64,000 bases of DNA from Microvirga arvi. Lineage in GTDB: Bacteria; Pseudomonadota; Alphaproteobacteria; Rhizobiales; Beijerinckiaceae. Shown here one piece after another: positions 32,769 through 42,501 of this stretch; position 1 is the first letter of the stretch, and every line of letters begins with the position of its first letter. Location: assembly GCF_016892765.1 (NCBI RefSeq), contig NZ_JAFEMD010000001.1:62001-126000 (forward strand), in the 5' to 3' direction. The notes below the pieces were generated by a model. That model made no database searches and was not told where the DNA came from. It saw nothing but the letters and a program-made list of their open reading frames with translations. The position numbers and the translations under genes are program-made.

Positions 32769-34169
32769 GTGTCTGAAGAAGCCAAAAAACCGGGTGCCAA
32801 CACCATGTGGGGCGGGCGGTTCTCGTCCTCGCCCAGCGCGCTCATGGAGGCCATCAACGCCTCCATCGACTTCGACAAGCGTCTGGCCTCCCAGGACATC
32901 CAGGGCTCCATCGCCCACAGCGCCATGCTCGCCAAGCAGGGCATCATCGCCGAGAGCGATCGGGATGCCATCCACCAGGGGCTCCAGCGGGTGCTGGGCG
33001 AGATCGAGTCCGGCTCCTTCACCTTCTCCACCGCGCTCGAAGACATCCACATGAACGTGGAAAGCAGGCTTCGCGAGATCGTCGGCGATCCGGCGGCCCG
33101 CCTCCACACCGCCCGCAGCCGCAACGACCAGGTCGCCACGGACGCCCGCCTCTGGGTGCGCGAGGCCCACGACCGAGCGGACGAGCAGCTCACCAGCCTG
33201 ATCAAGGCGCTCCTCGACAAGGCCGAGGCCCATGCCGCCACCGTGATGCCGGGCTTCACCCATCTCCAGAGCGCCCAGCCGGTGACCTTCGGGCATCACC
33301 TCATGGCCTATGTGGAGATGTTCGGCCGCGACCGCGGCCGCATCCGCGATTCCCGCAGGCGCCTGAACGAGTGTCCTCTTGGGGCCGGCGCGCTCGCCGG
33401 CACGTCCTTCCCGATCGACCGGCACATGACGGCGAAGGCGATGGGCTTCGACGGCCCGACCCGCAATTCGCTGGACACCGTCTCGGATCGGGACAGCCTT
33501 TTGGAGTTCATGGCAGCGGCTTCCATCAGCGCCGTGCATCTGTCGCGGCTGGCGGAAGAAATCATCATCTGGATGTCGGCCCCCTTCGGCTTCGTGCGCC
33601 TGCCCGACCGCTGGACCACCGGCTCCAGCATGATGCCGCAGAAGCGCAACCCGGACGCCGCCGAACTGGTGCGCGGCAAGACCGGGCGCGTCATCGGCTC
33701 CCTCCTCTCGCTGCTCACCGTCATGAAGGGCCTGCCGCTCGCTTATTCCAAGGACATGCAGGAGGACAAGGAGCAGGTCTTCGATGCGGCCGATACCATC
33801 GAGATCGTGCTTGCCGCCACGACGGGCATGATCCGGGACCTGGAGCCGGTGCCGGAGCGCATGGCGGCGGTGGCCGGGGCCGGCTTCTCCACGGCGACGG
33901 ACTTGGCCGACTGGCTCGTGCGCAGCCTCAACATCCCCTTCCGGGATGCCCACCACATCACCGGGCGGATCGTCTCCGAAGCGGAAAACCGGGGCTGCTC
34001 CCTGGAGGAGTTGCCGCTGGACGCCATGCAGGCCGTCGAGCCCAAGATCCACAAGGGCATCTACGACGTGCTCGGCGTCGAGAACTCCGTCCGGTCGCGG
34101 ACGAGCTTCGGCGGAACGTCTCCCGTCCAGGTGGCCGAGCAGATCGCCTGGTGGCGGGAGCGGGTCTAG
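32769..34169 (+). CDS. argH: Argininosuccinate lyase
   Basis: The 466-residue enzyme of arginine synthesis (argininosuccinate to arginine and fumarate) starts at GTG 32769. Family marks are [11 protein letters not shown] at the N terminus, [10 protein letters not shown] near residue 95, [12 protein letters not shown] near 117, [17 protein letters not shown] near 162, and the signature [15 protein letters not shown] near 287-301 with the catalytic serine. Length is standard. It is divergent from the peptide-transport operon. Many relatives have a small lipoprotein gene followed by lysA downstream, but neither is here. Confidence 0.98.
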   Translation: MSEEAKKPGANTMWGGRFSSSPSALMEAINASIDFDKRLASQDIQGSIAHSAMLAKQGIIAESDRDAIHQGLQRVLGEIESGSFTFSTALEDIHMNVESRLREIVGDPAARLHTARSRNDQVATDARLWVREAHDRADEQLTSLIKALLDKAEAHAATVMPGFTHLQSAQPVTFGHHLMAYVEMFGRDRGRIRDSRRRLNECPLGAGALAGTSFPIDRHMTAKAMGFDGPTRNSLDTVSDRDSLLEFMAAASISAVHLSRLAEEIIIWMSAPFGFVRLPDRWTTGSSMMPQKRNPDAAELVRGKTGRVIGSLLSLLTVMKGLPLAYSKDMQEDKEQVFDAADTIEIVLAATTGMIRDLEPVPERMAAVAGAGFSTATDLADWLVRSLNIPFRDAHHITGRIVSEAENRGCSLEELPLDAMQAVEPKIHKGIYDVLGVENSVRSRTSFGGTSPVQVAEQIAWWRERV

Positions 34170-34226
34170 GCCGAAACGGCGCGTTTACCTTGGCGCGGAC
34201 CCCAGGCGGAGCGGCTTTGCAGGGGT

Positions 34227-34255
34227 CTTGATAGGGCGGGGCGCCGTATCCATAT
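34227..34255 (+). promoter_or_regulatory. Putative RpoH (heat-shock) promoter for the Hsp20 gene
   Basis: CTTGAT (34227-34232) and CCATAT (34250-34255) are 17 bases apart, about 90 bases upstream of the small heat-shock gene. They resemble rhizobial RpoH promoters (CTTGAx with a C/CCATxT -10). The gene's function supports the reading, but the match is by eye. Confidence 0.45.
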
Positions 34256-34345
34256 TGCTGACAGCGGCTCGGTTTCGAGCCACTTGAGTGCCGCATCAGC
34301 GGGCTCAACAACCAACCGAAGTGCCTCTAACCTTGGGCTTCGAAT

Positions 34346-34780
34346 ATGTCGCGTCAGTCGCCCTTCGGGCATCCGTTTCTGTTAGGCTTCGATGAGATCG
34401 AGCAGGCGCTCGATCGGGTCGCCAAGGCAGCAGGGGACGGCTACCCGCCCTACAATATCGAGCGTCTGGCTCGTACCGAGCACGCCCCCGAGCGCCTCCG
34501 CATCACCCTGGCCGTTGCCGGTTTCACCCGGGACCAGCTGGAGGTGACCCTGGAGGAGAGCCAACTCGTCATCCGGGGGCGCCAGTCCGACGACAAGACA
34601 AGGCACTTCCTACATCGCGGCATTGCCGCCCGTCAGTTCCAACGCACCTTCCTCCTCGTCGATGGCATGGAGGTCATGGGTGCGGATTTGTCCAACGGCC
34701 TTCTGTCGATCGATCTCGTCCGGCCCGAGCCGGAGCGGATCATCCGCAAGATCGACATCAGCGCCCCGGACAATGTGTGA
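34346..34780 (+). CDS. Small heat-shock protein (Hsp20/alpha-crystallin family)
   Basis: The 144-residue holdase chaperone begins with GHPFLLGFDEIEQALDRVAK, then YPPYNIERL, which opens the alpha-crystallin domain of IbpA-type proteins. RITLAVAGFTRDQLEVTLEESQLVIRG, the short lid strand region FLHRGIAARQFQRTF, and ADLSNGLLSIDL (consensus A-x-x-x-N-G-x-L) follow. The C-terminal I-x-I anchor appears as KIDIS. A candidate RpoH promoter lies upstream. The DUF1150 gene follows within a few bases, an arrangement common in Rhizobiales. Confidence 0.94.
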   Translation: MSRQSPFGHPFLLGFDEIEQALDRVAKAAGDGYPPYNIERLARTEHAPERLRITLAVAGFTRDQLEVTLEESQLVIRGRQSDDKTRHFLHRGIAARQFQRTFLLVDGMEVMGADLSNGLLSIDLVRPEPERIIRKIDISAPDNV

Positions 34781-34806
34781 CGGCATCGTTCGATAAGGAG
34801 ATGTCC

Positions 34807-35073
34807 ATGAACTTCGAGATCAAGAACCACCACGAGCCGGTTATCGACGTGTCGGAGCTAGCCGCCCTGGGTCTTGGCCAGATGGCCTATGTGAAGCCGC
34901 TGGAATCCGATGAGGTCGCCCGGCTGTTCCCCCAGGCTCCCAAGCTCCAGCCCGGCATGCGCCTCTTCGCGCTCCTGTCCGCCAGCGGCGAGCCCATCCT
35001 GCTGACCGACAACCACGACGCCGCCGTGGCCAATGCCTGGGCACACGACCTGACGACGGTGAGTCTCCACTAA
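34807..35073 (+). CDS. DUF1150 family protein
   Basis: The 88-residue small protein contains LAALGLGQMAYVKPL and GMRLFALLSASGEPILLTDNHDAAVANAWAHDL, the DUF1150 pattern. I chose ATG 34807 because AAGGAG (34795-34800) stands 6 bases upstream; ATG 34801 directly abuts that site, and a GTG at 34777 would overlap the Hsp20 stop. Function is unknown, but in alphaproteobacteria it travels with Hsp20, so a role in protein stress is plausible. The TASVSLH-type end is complete. Confidence 0.88.
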   Translation: MNFEIKNHHEPVIDVSELAALGLGQMAYVKPLESDEVARLFPQAPKLQPGMRLFALLSASGEPILLTDNHDAAVANAWAHDLTTVSLH

Positions 35074-35095
35074 GGCTCACCGCCTCACTACTTCC

Positions 35096-35851
35096 CTATG
35101 CGATTGCCGCGACGGCCGCGATCAGCCGCTCGATATCCTCCGGCCGGGAGAGCCGATGGTCGCCGTCCTTGATCAGAGTCAGCGATACGCTGTCTCCCGG
35201 CAGGTGCTCAACGAGTTCCAGCGCATGGCTCCAGGGCACATCCGGATCCTCCATCCCCTGCAGGATATGGACCGGGCAGCCGGTCTGGATCGGCCCGTCG
35301 AGGAGGAGGTGGTTGCGTCCGTCCTCGATCAGCTTCCAAGTGATCGGGTAGGGATCCTCCGAGTAGGCGGAAGGGCGGTGATAGACGCCAGTCTCCTGAA
35401 CGCTCTGCCTCAGATCCTCGGGAAAACGTCCCCACATCAGCCGCTCGGTCATGTCCACGGCCGGAGCGACGAGCACCATTCCTGCGGGGGCGAGATCCGG
35501 CCGCTTCTCCATGAGATGGCGCACGGCCAGAAGGCCGATCCAGCCACCCATGGACGAGCCGACGAGGATCGGACGCTCACGGACGAACCCTTCGATCACG
35601 GCGAGCGCATCCTCCAGCCAGCGGGAGATCGTGCCCTCCTCGAAGACGCCGCCCGACTCGCCGTGACCGCTGTAGTCGAAGCGCACGAAGGCGCGGCCTG
35701 ACCGTTCCGCCCATTCGTCGAGTGCGGTCGCCTTGGTCGCCCGCATGTCGGACTTGAAGCCGCCGAGCCAGACTACAGGCGGGCCCTTGCCCTCCCGGGC
35801 GAGAACGGCGATGGGGCGGGCATCCTGGCCGACCGTGACGCTTTGCGGCAT
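35096..35851 (-). CDS. Alpha/beta hydrolase
   Basis: From ATG 35849-35851 the product is 251 residues (MPQSVTVGQDARPIAVLARE). The oxyanion region is WLGGFKSDM, the nucleophile motif is GSSMGGW near residue 105, the acid Asp is in GMEDPDVPWSHA and the base His in KDGDHRLSRPED. The catalytic triad is therefore complete. GAGGA about 10 bases upstream supports this start. Starts further out (35890, 35971) lie in sequence shared with the divergent glycosyltransferase leader. Substrate is unknown; related proteins are called carboxylesterases. Confidence 0.85.
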   Translation of the reverse strand: MPQSVTVGQDARPIAVLAREGKGPPVVWLGGFKSDMRATKATALDEWAERSGRAFVRFDYSGHGESGGVFEEGTISRWLEDALAVIEGFVRERPILVGSSMGGWIGLLAVRHLMEKRPDLAPAGMVLVAPAVDMTERLMWGRFPEDLRQSVQETGVYHRPSAYSEDPYPITWKLIEDGRNHLLLDGPIQTGCPVHILQGMEDPDVPWSHALELVEHLPGDSVSLTLIKDGDHRLSRPEDIERLIAAVAAIA

Positions 35852-35891
35852 GGTTAACTCATCCTCAACTGCTTTGAAGCAAGCGTTCATA

Positions 35892-35917
35892 GACGATTCT
35901 TTTGGACGATTCTTTTG
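35892..35917. repeat. 13-bp tandem duplication
   Basis: GACGATTCTTTTG occurs twice without a gap (35892-35904, 35905-35917), in the short space between the divergent hydrolase and glycosyltransferase starts. It overlaps a possible TTG start of the glycosyltransferase. Confidence 0.9.
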
Positions 35918-35934
35918 AGAAGGCTCTGACTTCC

Positions 35935-37179
35935 GTGAGTTTTTCATCGCGACCCGGCGGAGGGATGGCATTTCCGTCCTCGCACGTGCACCCGCTGGCG
36001 GGCAGGACCATTCTCCAAATCGTCCCCGAACTGGAGGCGGGCGGGGCGGAACGCACCACCGTCGATATCGCCGAGGGGCTGGTCCATGCCGGCGCCCGCG
36101 CCCTGGTGGCCACGGAAGGCGGCCGGCTGGTGGGCGAGCTCCAGACTAAGGGTGGCATCTGGATTCCCTTTCCGGCGGCTTCGAAGAACCCGTTTTCCAT
36201 GCTCCTCAATGTGCGCAAGCTCGCCCGGATCTGCCATGACGAGCGGGTTTCGCTCGTCCATGCCCGCTCCCGGGCCCCGGCCTGGGTGGGTCTGGGCGCC
36301 GCACGCTCCCTCAATATTCCGTTCGTGACGACCTATCACGGCAGCTATTCCGGCCGCTCCTCGGTGAAGGTCCTCTACAACTCGGTGATGGCCAGGGGTG
36401 ATGCGGTCATCGCCAACTCCCGCTACACGGGTGAGCTGATCCGCTCCGTCTATCCCCAGTCCGGCGAGCGCATCCGCGTGCTCCACCGGGGGACTGACTT
36501 TTCGGTTTTCTCTCCCCATGCGGTGGCGCCGGAGCGCATCGAGGCCCTGCGCAAGGCCTGGGAGGTGGCGCCACACGAGCGGGTCGTGCTGCTCGCCGCC
36601 CGCCTGACCGGCTGGAAGGGCCAGAAGGTGCTGATCGAAGCGGCCGCCAAGCTGCGGGACGCCGGTCTCACCGACGTCGCCTATATCCTTGCCGGTGATC
36701 CGCAGGGGCGGGACTCCTACGTGAAGGACCTCGACGCCATGATCGAGGCCAAAAAGCTGAAAGGCATCGTGCGGCGGGTCGGTCATTGCACCGACATGCC
36801 GGCGGCCTTCCTCGCGGCTTCCGTCGTCACGGTGCCGTCCACCGAGCCCGAGGCTTTCGGCCGCTCGGCCGTGGAGGCGCAGGCCATGGGAACGCCGGTG
36901 GTCGTCTCCGATCTCGGCGCCGTGCCCGAGACAGTCTTGTCCCCGCCGGCCGTCCCGCCGCATGAGCGCACGGGCTGGCGCATTCCGGCCGGCAATGCGG
37001 ACGCGCTGGCCGAGGCGGTCGGTGCCGCGCTCAGCCTTGGGGCCAGCGCGAGAATCGCTTTGAGCGCCAGGGCCCGAGCCCATGTGGAGCGCCATTTCTC
37101 GCTCGAGCGCATGGTATCGGGCACTCTGGATGTCTATTCCGCCCTCCTGGAGGGTCGTTTTACCCATAGAACAAGTTGA
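35935..37179 (+). CDS. Glycosyltransferase family 4 protein
   Basis: The product is 414 residues from GTG 35935. ATG 35965 and TTG 35902 are alternatives: the GGAGGG before ATG 35965 abuts it directly, and the TTG falls in the tandem repeat. The acceptor domain starts [21 protein letters not shown], the classic GT4 opening. [17 protein letters not shown] and [10 protein letters not shown] follow. The donor site shows [18 protein letters not shown] and [20 protein letters not shown] (E-x7-E). Such enzymes act in envelope polysaccharide synthesis from nucleotide sugars at the inner membrane. No sugar-biosynthesis genes are adjacent, so the product is unknown. Confidence 0.9.
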   Translation: MSFSSRPGGGMAFPSSHVHPLAGRTILQIVPELEAGGAERTTVDIAEGLVHAGARALVATEGGRLVGELQTKGGIWIPFPAASKNPFSMLLNVRKLARICHDERVSLVHARSRAPAWVGLGAARSLNIPFVTTYHGSYSGRSSVKVLYNSVMARGDAVIANSRYTGELIRSVYPQSGERIRVLHRGTDFSVFSPHAVAPERIEALRKAWEVAPHERVVLLAARLTGWKGQKVLIEAAAKLRDAGLTDVAYILAGDPQGRDSYVKDLDAMIEAKKLKGIVRRVGHCTDMPAAFLAASVVTVPSTEPEAFGRSAVEAQAMGTPVVVSDLGAVPETVLSPPAVPPHERTGWRIPAGNADALAEAVGAALSLGASARIALSARARAHVERHFSLERMVSGTLDVYSALLEGRFTHRTS

Positions 37180-37294
37180 CTTCCCGCGCGTTTGCGCGAA
37201 ATGTCGAATCATTCGCGGCAAGGCTGAGCATGCACAGCAGGGATCCCTTGGGATCTCCGATCCCCAGCCTAGCCCTCAACAGGAGATACGAGCC

Positions 37295-37837
37295 ATTCGC
37301 AGACCAATGAGAGCCATGCCGGTGCCGCAGAAGGACGGACCGCGCGCCAACCGAGACATTCGCGGTGTTCGCGAAGTGCAGCTGATCGACGATACGGGGC
37401 AGAACCGAGGCGTGATGGCCTTCTTCGACGCCCTGAAGGTTGCCGAAGAGGCAGGCCTCGATCTCGTGGAGATCTCGCCGAACGCCACCCCTCCCGTCTG
37501 CAAGATCCTCGATTACGGCAAATTCCGCTTTCTCGAGCAGAAGAAGGCCGCCGAGGCCCGCAAGAAGCAGAAGACGGTCGAGGTCAAGGAAATCAAGCTG
37601 CGTCCCGGCATCGACGACCACGATTACGAGGTCAAGATGAAGGCGATGAAGGGCTTTTTCGAGGAAGGCAACAAGGTGAAGATCACCCTGCGCTTCCGCG
37701 GCCGCGAAATGGCGCACCAGTCGCTCGGGTTGAAGGTTCTGGACCGGGTCAAGGCCGATGTGGGCGATCTCGCCAAGGTCGAGATGGAGCCGAACTTCGA
37801 GGGCCGTCAGGTCGTCATGGTCCTGGCGCCGCGCTAA
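37295..37837 (+). CDS. infC: Translation initiation factor IF-3 (ATT start)
   Basis: The 180-residue IF-3 binds the 30S subunit and proofreads start codons. The start is ATT at 37295: AGGAG (37281-37285) is 9 bases upstream, and translation gives (M)[21 protein letters not shown], as in related IF-3 proteins. The first ATG (37307) is 21 bases from that site. Rare ATT/AUU starts permit autoregulation of infC in other bacteria. [35 protein letters not shown] and the C-terminal domain [15 protein letters not shown]...[10 protein letters not shown] are all present. It begins the infC-rpmI-rplT group. Confidence 0.96.
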   Translation: MRRPMRAMPVPQKDGPRANRDIRGVREVQLIDDTGQNRGVMAFFDALKVAEEAGLDLVEISPNATPPVCKILDYGKFRFLEQKKAAEARKKQKTVEVKEIKLRPGIDDHDYEVKMKAMKGFFEEGNKVKITLRFRGREMAHQSLGLKVLDRVKADVGDLAKVEMEPNFEGRQVVMVLAPR

Positions 37838-37861
37838 GAGGCTCCTCCAATGGAGAAATTC

Positions 37862-37894
37862 ATGGCCACCAGCACCCTGGTGGCCATTGCTTTT
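37862..37894 (+). terminator. Hairpin 1 in the infC-rpmI gap
   Basis: A perfect 11-bp stem ATGGCCACCAG/CTGGTGGCCAT (37862-37872 and 37877-37887) has a CACC loop and is followed by TGCTTTT. It looks like a Rho-independent terminator or attenuator 24 bases after infC. Confidence 0.7.
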
Positions 37895-37927
37895 GGGGCC
37901 GCCTTCTGTCATAAGGCCGCCTTCATC

Positions 37928-37966
37928 GAACCGCCCGGCTGTTAGGGCTGCCGTGGCGGTTCGTTT
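37928..37966 (+). terminator. Hairpin 2 in the infC-rpmI gap
   Basis: GAACCGCC (37928-37935) pairs with GGCGGTTC (37955-37962) and is followed by GTTTT. The 19-base loop can fold further. It is a second terminator-like structure before rpmI and possibly part of a leader that controls ribosomal protein output. Confidence 0.5.
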
Positions 37967-38037
37967 TGCTCAATGCAGCAATGAAAAGGCCGAAGGGCGG
38001 CTTTGCCGCTTTAGAGGCCTGTCCAAAGGAGAGCCAA

Positions 38038-38238
38038 ATGCCCAAGCTGAAGACGAAGTCGGGCGCGAAAAAGCGCTTCAAGATCACTGGCACCGGCAAG
38101 GTCGTTTACGCCCAGGCCGGCAAGCGCCACGGGATGATCAAGCGGACCAACAAGCAGATCCGCAACCTGCGCGGCACCACGACCATGTTCGAGGGCGACG
38201 CGTACAACGTGAAGAAGTTCTTCCTGCCGAACGGCTAA
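38038..38238 (+). CDS. rpmI: 50S ribosomal protein L35
   Basis: The 66-residue protein [20 protein letters not shown] is standard L35. AAAGGAGAG lies just before the ATG. The frame stays open upstream (to 37981 and beyond) but the canonical start and length fix 38038. A small stem-loop (GCGGC-TTT-GCCGC, 37997-38009, within an AGGCC/GGCCT outer stem) sits just upstream of the ribosome binding site. It is cotranscribed with rplT 42 bases downstream. Confidence 0.98.
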   Translation: MPKLKTKSGAKKRFKITGTGKVVYAQAGKRHGMIKRTNKQIRNLRGTTTMFEGDAYNVKKFFLPNG

Positions 38239-38280
38239 GGCGGTTCTTCCCACATCCCGGATTTTGAAGGAGTTTTTTAA

Positions 38281-38649
38281 ATGGCCCGCGTCAAACGTGG
38301 CGTAACGTCCCACGCCAAGCACAAGAAGGTCCTGAAAGCCGCCAAAGGCTTCTACGGCCGTCGCAAGAATACCATCCGCATCGCCAAGCAGGCGGTCGAC
38401 AAGAGCATGCAATATGCTTATCGCGACCGTAAGAACAAGAAGCGCACCTTCCGCGCTCTCTGGATCCAGCGCCTCAACGCCGCTGTCCGCCTGCACGACA
38501 TGACCTATTCCCGATTTATCGACGGTCTCGGCAAGGCTGGGATCGAGGTCGATCGCAAGGTCCTGTCCGAGATGGCCATCCACGAGCCGGCGGCCTTCGC
38601 CGCTTACGTGGAGCGCGCCAAGGCCGCCCTGCCGCAGCAGGCAGCCTAA
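38281..38649 (+). CDS. rplT: 50S ribosomal protein L20
   Basis: The 122-residue protein starts [20 protein letters not shown], followed by [18 protein letters not shown] and [21 protein letters not shown], a standard L20. L20 is needed early in 50S assembly and in some bacteria represses its own operon by binding the leader. AAGGAG precedes the ATG. A terminator-like hairpin follows at 38670-38694. Confidence 0.98.
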   Translation: MARVKRGVTSHAKHKKVLKAAKGFYGRRKNTIRIAKQAVDKSMQYAYRDRKNKKRTFRALWIQRLNAAVRLHDMTYSRFIDGLGKAGIEVDRKVLSEMAIHEPAAFAAYVERAKAALPQQAA

Positions 38650-38669
38650 GTCGGATAGACTTGAGCTCC

Positions 38670-38694
38670 GGTGCGGCTGGCCTTCAGCCGCACC
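38670..38694 (+). terminator. Terminator-like hairpin after rplT
   Basis: A perfect 10-bp stem GGTGCGGCTG/CAGCCGCACC has a 5-base loop. It is followed by GCCTTATTCC and so by only a weak T stretch. Confidence 0.65.
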
Positions 38695-38843
38695 GCCTTA
38701 TTCCCCCCTTCTCCGAGACCATCCGCGCTGACGGCTGAATCGAGCTGTCGGCAGCCATTTCGCGGCTCGGAAGACTTGACGGTTCCCGCGCCGCGCCTCA
38801 CTCAAGGCGCCTGTATTTGGCGCTTGCATCTGGCCAGGGACCG

Positions 38844-39926
38844 ATGAACGATCTCAACCAACTCGAACGTGACCTGCTCTCCCAGGTCGAAGCCGCCGGC
38901 GACGAGGCGGCTCTGGAATCCGTGCGCGTTTCCGCGCTCGGCAAGAAGGGCTCGGTCTCTGACCTCCTGAAGACCCTCGGCGCCATGACGCCCGACGAGC
39001 GGAAGGAACGCGGACCGCTCATCAACGGCCTGCGCGACAAGGTGCAGGGCGCGATTGCGACCAGGAAGGAAACGCTCGCGGAAGCAGCGCTCGAAGCCCG
39101 TCTCTCCGCCGAGCGCATCGACGTGACGCTCCCCGTGCCGGAGGCGCCCGAATCCCGCGGCCGCATCCACCCGATCAGCCAGGTGATCGAGGAGCTGACG
39201 GCGATCTTCGCCGATATGGGCTTCTCCGTGGCCGAGGGACCGGATATCGAGACGGATTATCTCAACTTCACGGCGCTGAACTTCCCCGAGGGCCATCCCG
39301 CCCGCGAGATGCACGACACCTTCTTCCTCGCCCCCGACGGGAAGGGCAAGCGCAAGGTGCTGCGCACGCACACCTCGCCGGTCCAGATCCGCACGATGAC
39401 GTCGCAGAAGCCACCGATCCGCGTGATCATTCCGGGCCGGACCTACCGTCATGATTCCGACCAGACCCACACGCCGATGTTCCACCAAGTGGAGGGCCTC
39501 GTCATCGACAAGCAGGCCAACATCGCGCACATGAAGTGGGTGCTGGAGGAGTTCTGCAAGGCCTTCTTCGAGGTCGAGCAGGTGAAGATGCGGTTCCGCC
39601 CGTCCTTCTTCCCCTTCACCGAGCCCTCGGCCGAGGTCGACATCCAGTGCTCGCGCAAAGGCGGCGAGATCCGCTTCGGCGAGGGCACGGACTGGCTCGA
39701 GATTCTCGGCTGCGGCATGGTCCATCCGAACGTGCTGCGCAATTGCGGGCTCGATCCGGACGAGTACCAGGGCTTCGCCTGGGGCATGGGCATCGACCGC
39801 ATCGCCATGCTGAAATACGGCATGCCGGACCTGCGCCCCTTCTTCGAGGCCGATGTGCGCTGGCTGAACCATTACGGCTTCCGCCCGCTCGACATTCCGA
39901 GCCTCGTCAGTGGATTGACTTCCTAA
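38844..39926 (+). CDS. pheS: Phenylalanine--tRNA ligase alpha subunit
   Basis: The 360-residue class II synthetase subunit begins ([21 protein letters not shown]) with the N-terminal coiled coil. The catalytic core contains [89 protein letters not shown] near residue 255, and motif 3 [14 protein letters not shown] near 312. ATG 38844 has AGGGA just upstream; a TTG nine codons earlier is less likely. pheT follows 12 bases on, giving the usual pheST operon and an alpha2beta2 enzyme. Confidence 0.98.
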   Translation: MNDLNQLERDLLSQVEAAGDEAALESVRVSALGKKGSVSDLLKTLGAMTPDERKERGPLINGLRDKVQGAIATRKETLAEAALEARLSAERIDVTLPVPEAPESRGRIHPISQVIEELTAIFADMGFSVAEGPDIETDYLNFTALNFPEGHPAREMHDTFFLAPDGKGKRKVLRTHTSPVQIRTMTSQKPPIRVIIPGRTYRHDSDQTHTPMFHQVEGLVIDKQANIAHMKWVLEEFCKAFFEVEQVKMRFRPSFFPFTEPSAEVDIQCSRKGGEIRFGEGTDWLEILGCGMVHPNVLRNCGLDPDEYQGFAWGMGIDRIAMLKYGMPDLRPFFEADVRWLNHYGFRPLDIPSLVSGLTS

Positions 39927-39938
39927 AGGAGAGTACCA

Positions 39939-42362
39939 ATGAAATTCACCCTCTCCTGGCTGAAGGATCATCTCGACACCACAGCCTCCTTCGACGAAAT
40001 TGTCGAGACGCTCACCCGCATCGGCCTCGAGGTCGAAGGGGTCGAGGACAAAGCGAAGGCGCTGGCGCCGTACAAGGTCGCCTATGTGATCTCCGCCGTG
40101 CAGCACCCCAATGCCGATCGCCTGCGCGTGTGCATGGTCGATACGGGCGAGGGCGACCCGATCCAGGTCGTGTGCGGCGCGCCCAACGCCCGCACCGGCA
40201 TGAAGAGCGTGTTCGCGCCGCCCGGCACCTACATCCCGGGCAAGAACATCACGCTCGGCGTCGGCACCATCCGCGGCGTCGAGAGCGCGGGCATGCTGTG
40301 CTCAGGCTCGGAACTCGAGATCTCCGACGATCACGATGGCATCATCGATCTGCCGGCGGATGCGCCGGTGGGGCAACCCTATGCGACCTATGCCGGCCTC
40401 GACGATCCGGTGATCGAGATCAACCTCACGCCGAACCGTCCGGACTGCACCTCGATCCACGGCATCGCCCGCGATCTCGCAGCCGCCGGGCTCGGCACGC
40501 TCAAGGGCGATGCCGTTGCCCCTGTTCAGGGCAAGGGCGACTGCCCGGTCTCGGTGACGCTCGATCTCGCGCCTGGCGACGAGAAGCTCTGCCCGGCATT
40601 CGCATTGCGCCTCGTGCGCGGCGTGAGGAACGGCCCGTCGCCGGAATGGATGCAGCGCCGGCTGCTCTCCATAGGCCTTCGCCCGATCAACGCGCTCGTC
40701 GACATCACCAACTACATCACCTTCGACCGCGGCCGTCCGCTTCACGTGTTCGACCTGAAGAAGGTGAAGGGCAACCTCACCGTCCGCCGGGCGAAGGAGG
40801 GCGAGGAGGTGCTGGCCCTCGACGGGCGCACCTACAAGCTCGATCCCGGCACCGTGGTCATCGCCGACGAGAGCGGTGTCGAATCCATTGCCGGCATCAT
40901 GGGCGGCGAGCATTCCGGATCGGACGAGACCACCACGGACGTGCTGATCGAATCCGCGCTCTGGGATCCGCTCAACATCGCGCAGTCGGGCCGCAGGCTC
41001 GGGATTATCACCGATGCGCGCTACCGCTTCGAGCGCGGCGTCGATCCGGCCTTCACCGTGCCGGGTCTCGATCTCGCCACGCAGATGGTGGTCGACCTCT
41101 GCGGCGGTGAGCCGACGCAGGCCGTGGTCGCCGGCAGGGTGCCGGAGGAACGTCGCGTCATCGCGTTCCCCTGGTCCGAGGTTCCGCGCCTGTCCGGTCT
41201 CGACGTGCCGCCTGCGGAAGCCGAGGCGACCCTGAGGAAGCTGGGCTTCGCCATTCAAGGCTCGGGCGAGCGTGTCAGCATCACGCCTCCCTCCTGGCGG
41301 CCCGATGTCGAAGGCAAGGCCGACCTCGTCGAGGAGGTCATCCGCATTGCCGGCCTCGACCGCATCGAATCCACACCCCTGCCGCGGCTGGAAGCTGCGG
41401 TGGCGAAGCCCATTCTGACCCTGATCCAGAAGCGCACCCGGCTCGCCCGCCGTTCGCTGGCCGTCCGCGGACTGGTCGAGGCCGTCACGTGGTCCTTCAT
41501 CGCGAAAAGCGAGGCGGAGCTGTTCGGCGGCGGCGATGCGCGGCTGGCGCTTGCCAATCCGATTACGTCCGAACTGTCCGACATGCGTCCAAGCCTGCTG
41601 CCGGGCCTTCTCAAGGCGGCGCAGCGGAATGCGGATCGTGGGTTCGGTGACGTGGCCCTCTTCGAGGTCGGCCAGACCTTCGCGTCGGACGAGCCGGAAG
41701 GTCAGTCCACCAAGGCGGCCGCCGTCCGTCGCGGCACGGCGCGGGCTGAGGGCGTGGGCCGTCACTGGAACGGCGGGGCTCAGGTCGTCGATGCCTTCGA
41801 CGCCAAGGCGGATGTGCTGGCGCTGCTCGCAGCGCTCGGTATCCCGGCCGGCGGACTCCAGATCGTCGCCGGCGGCCCAGCCTGGTTCCATCCCGGTCGT
41901 TCGGGCACCCTGCAGTTCGGGCCGAAGAACGTGGTCGGCGCCTTCGGCGAGGTTCACCCGAAGGTGTTGAAGGCCCTCGACCTGAAGGGTCCGCTGGTCG
42001 CCTTCGAGCTCAACCTCGACGCGCTCCCGCCGCCCAAGGCGAAGCCGACCAAGATGAAGCCGAAGCTGAACCTGCCCGACTTCCAGCCGCTCACCCGCGA
42101 CTTCGCCTTCGTGGTCGGCCGCGACGTGGCCTCCGGCGACATCGTGAAGGCGGCACAAGCGGCCGAACGCCAGCTGATCGTGGGCGTCGACGTGTTCGAC
42201 ATCTATGAGGGCACCGGCATCGACCCGGACAAGAAGTCGGTCGCCATCGCCGTCACGCTGCAGCCGACCGAGAAGACGCTCACCGACGTGGAGATCGAGG
42301 CGGTATCCGCCAAGATCGTCGGCGAAGTGTCGAAGAAGACCGGCGCGGTGCTCCGGGGATAA
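39939..42362 (+). CDS. pheT: Phenylalanine--tRNA ligase beta subunit
   Basis: The 807-residue subunit begins [19 protein letters not shown] tRNA-binding EMAP-like domain lies at residues about 40-150 ([17 protein letters not shown]), then B3/B4 editing domains (LFAP-type region DRLHVF as [11 protein letters not shown]), B5 near 400-470 and the FDX-ACB anticodon-binding domain at about 710-807 ([15 protein letters not shown]). AAAGGAGAG stands 7 bases before the ATG. Length and order are standard. A family C repeat follows. Confidence 0.98.
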   Translation: MKFTLSWLKDHLDTTASFDEIVETLTRIGLEVEGVEDKAKALAPYKVAYVISAVQHPNADRLRVCMVDTGEGDPIQVVCGAPNARTGMKSVFAPPGTYIPGKNITLGVGTIRGVESAGMLCSGSELEISDDHDGIIDLPADAPVGQPYATYAGLDDPVIEINLTPNRPDCTSIHGIARDLAAAGLGTLKGDAVAPVQGKGDCPVSVTLDLAPGDEKLCPAFALRLVRGVRNGPSPEWMQRRLLSIGLRPINALVDITNYITFDRGRPLHVFDLKKVKGNLTVRRAKEGEEVLALDGRTYKLDPGTVVIADESGVESIAGIMGGEHSGSDETTTDVLIESALWDPLNIAQSGRRLGIITDARYRFERGVDPAFTVPGLDLATQMVVDLCGGEPTQAVVAGRVPEERRVIAFPWSEVPRLSGLDVPPAEAEATLRKLGFAIQGSGERVSITPPSWRPDVEGKADLVEEVIRIAGLDRIESTPLPRLEAAVAKPILTLIQKRTRLARRSLAVRGLVEAVTWSFIAKSEAELFGGGDARLALANPITSELSDMRPSLLPGLLKAAQRNADRGFGDVALFEVGQTFASDEPEGQSTKAAAVRRGTARAEGVGRHWNGGAQVVDAFDAKADVLALLAALGIPAGGLQIVAGGPAWFHPGRSGTLQFGPKNVVGAFGEVHPKVLKALDLKGPLVAFELNLDALPPPKAKPTKMKPKLNLPDFQPLTRDFAFVVGRDVASGDIVKAAQAAERQLIVGVDVFDIYEGTGIDPDKKSVAIAVTLQPTEKTLTDVEIEAVSAKIVGEVSKKTGAVLRG

Positions 42363-42369
42363 GACGCAT

Positions 42370-42501
42370 AACCCTCCCCCTTTGCGGGGGAGGGTGGCGA
42401 ACAGAGTGAGCCGGGAGAGGGGGCGTCATCGGTCTCGCACCGCCCCTCTCCCGACCCTCGCTGACGCGAGGGCCACCCTCTCCCGCAAACGGGAGAGGGT
42501 T
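42370..42501. repeat. GC-rich palindromic repeat, family C, copy 1
   Basis: CCCTCCCCCTTTGCGGGGGAGGG forms a tight hairpin at the left. CTCTCCCGACCCTCGCTGACGCGAGGG and CCCTCTCCCGCAAACGGGAGAGGG follow. It sits between the convergent pheT and MoeB-like genes. Related blocks are at 55905-56190 and 60648-60765. Confidence 0.75.

Noticed and set aside
34166..34372. Possible small gene on the minus strand between argH and Hsp20
   Set aside because: The peptide shows no signal peptide, lipobox or family pattern, and half of the longer variant lies antisense to argH. The gap is better explained by a promoter for the Hsp20 gene.
37082..37294. N-terminal extension of IF-3 overlapping the glycosyltransferase gene
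   Set aside because: The extra 71 residues overlap another gene's coding end and match no IF-3; the ATT start with AGGAG explains the frame better.
37838..38037. Known L20 leader RNA class
   Set aside because: Hairpins are present, but I cannot recognise the conserved core of the described L20 leaders; kept as a finding and not annotated as a named RNA.
42370..42501. CRISPR-like look of repeated G/C blocks
   Set aside because: Blocks are palindromic, irregularly spaced and in mixed orientation, without spacers of constant length or nearby cas genes.
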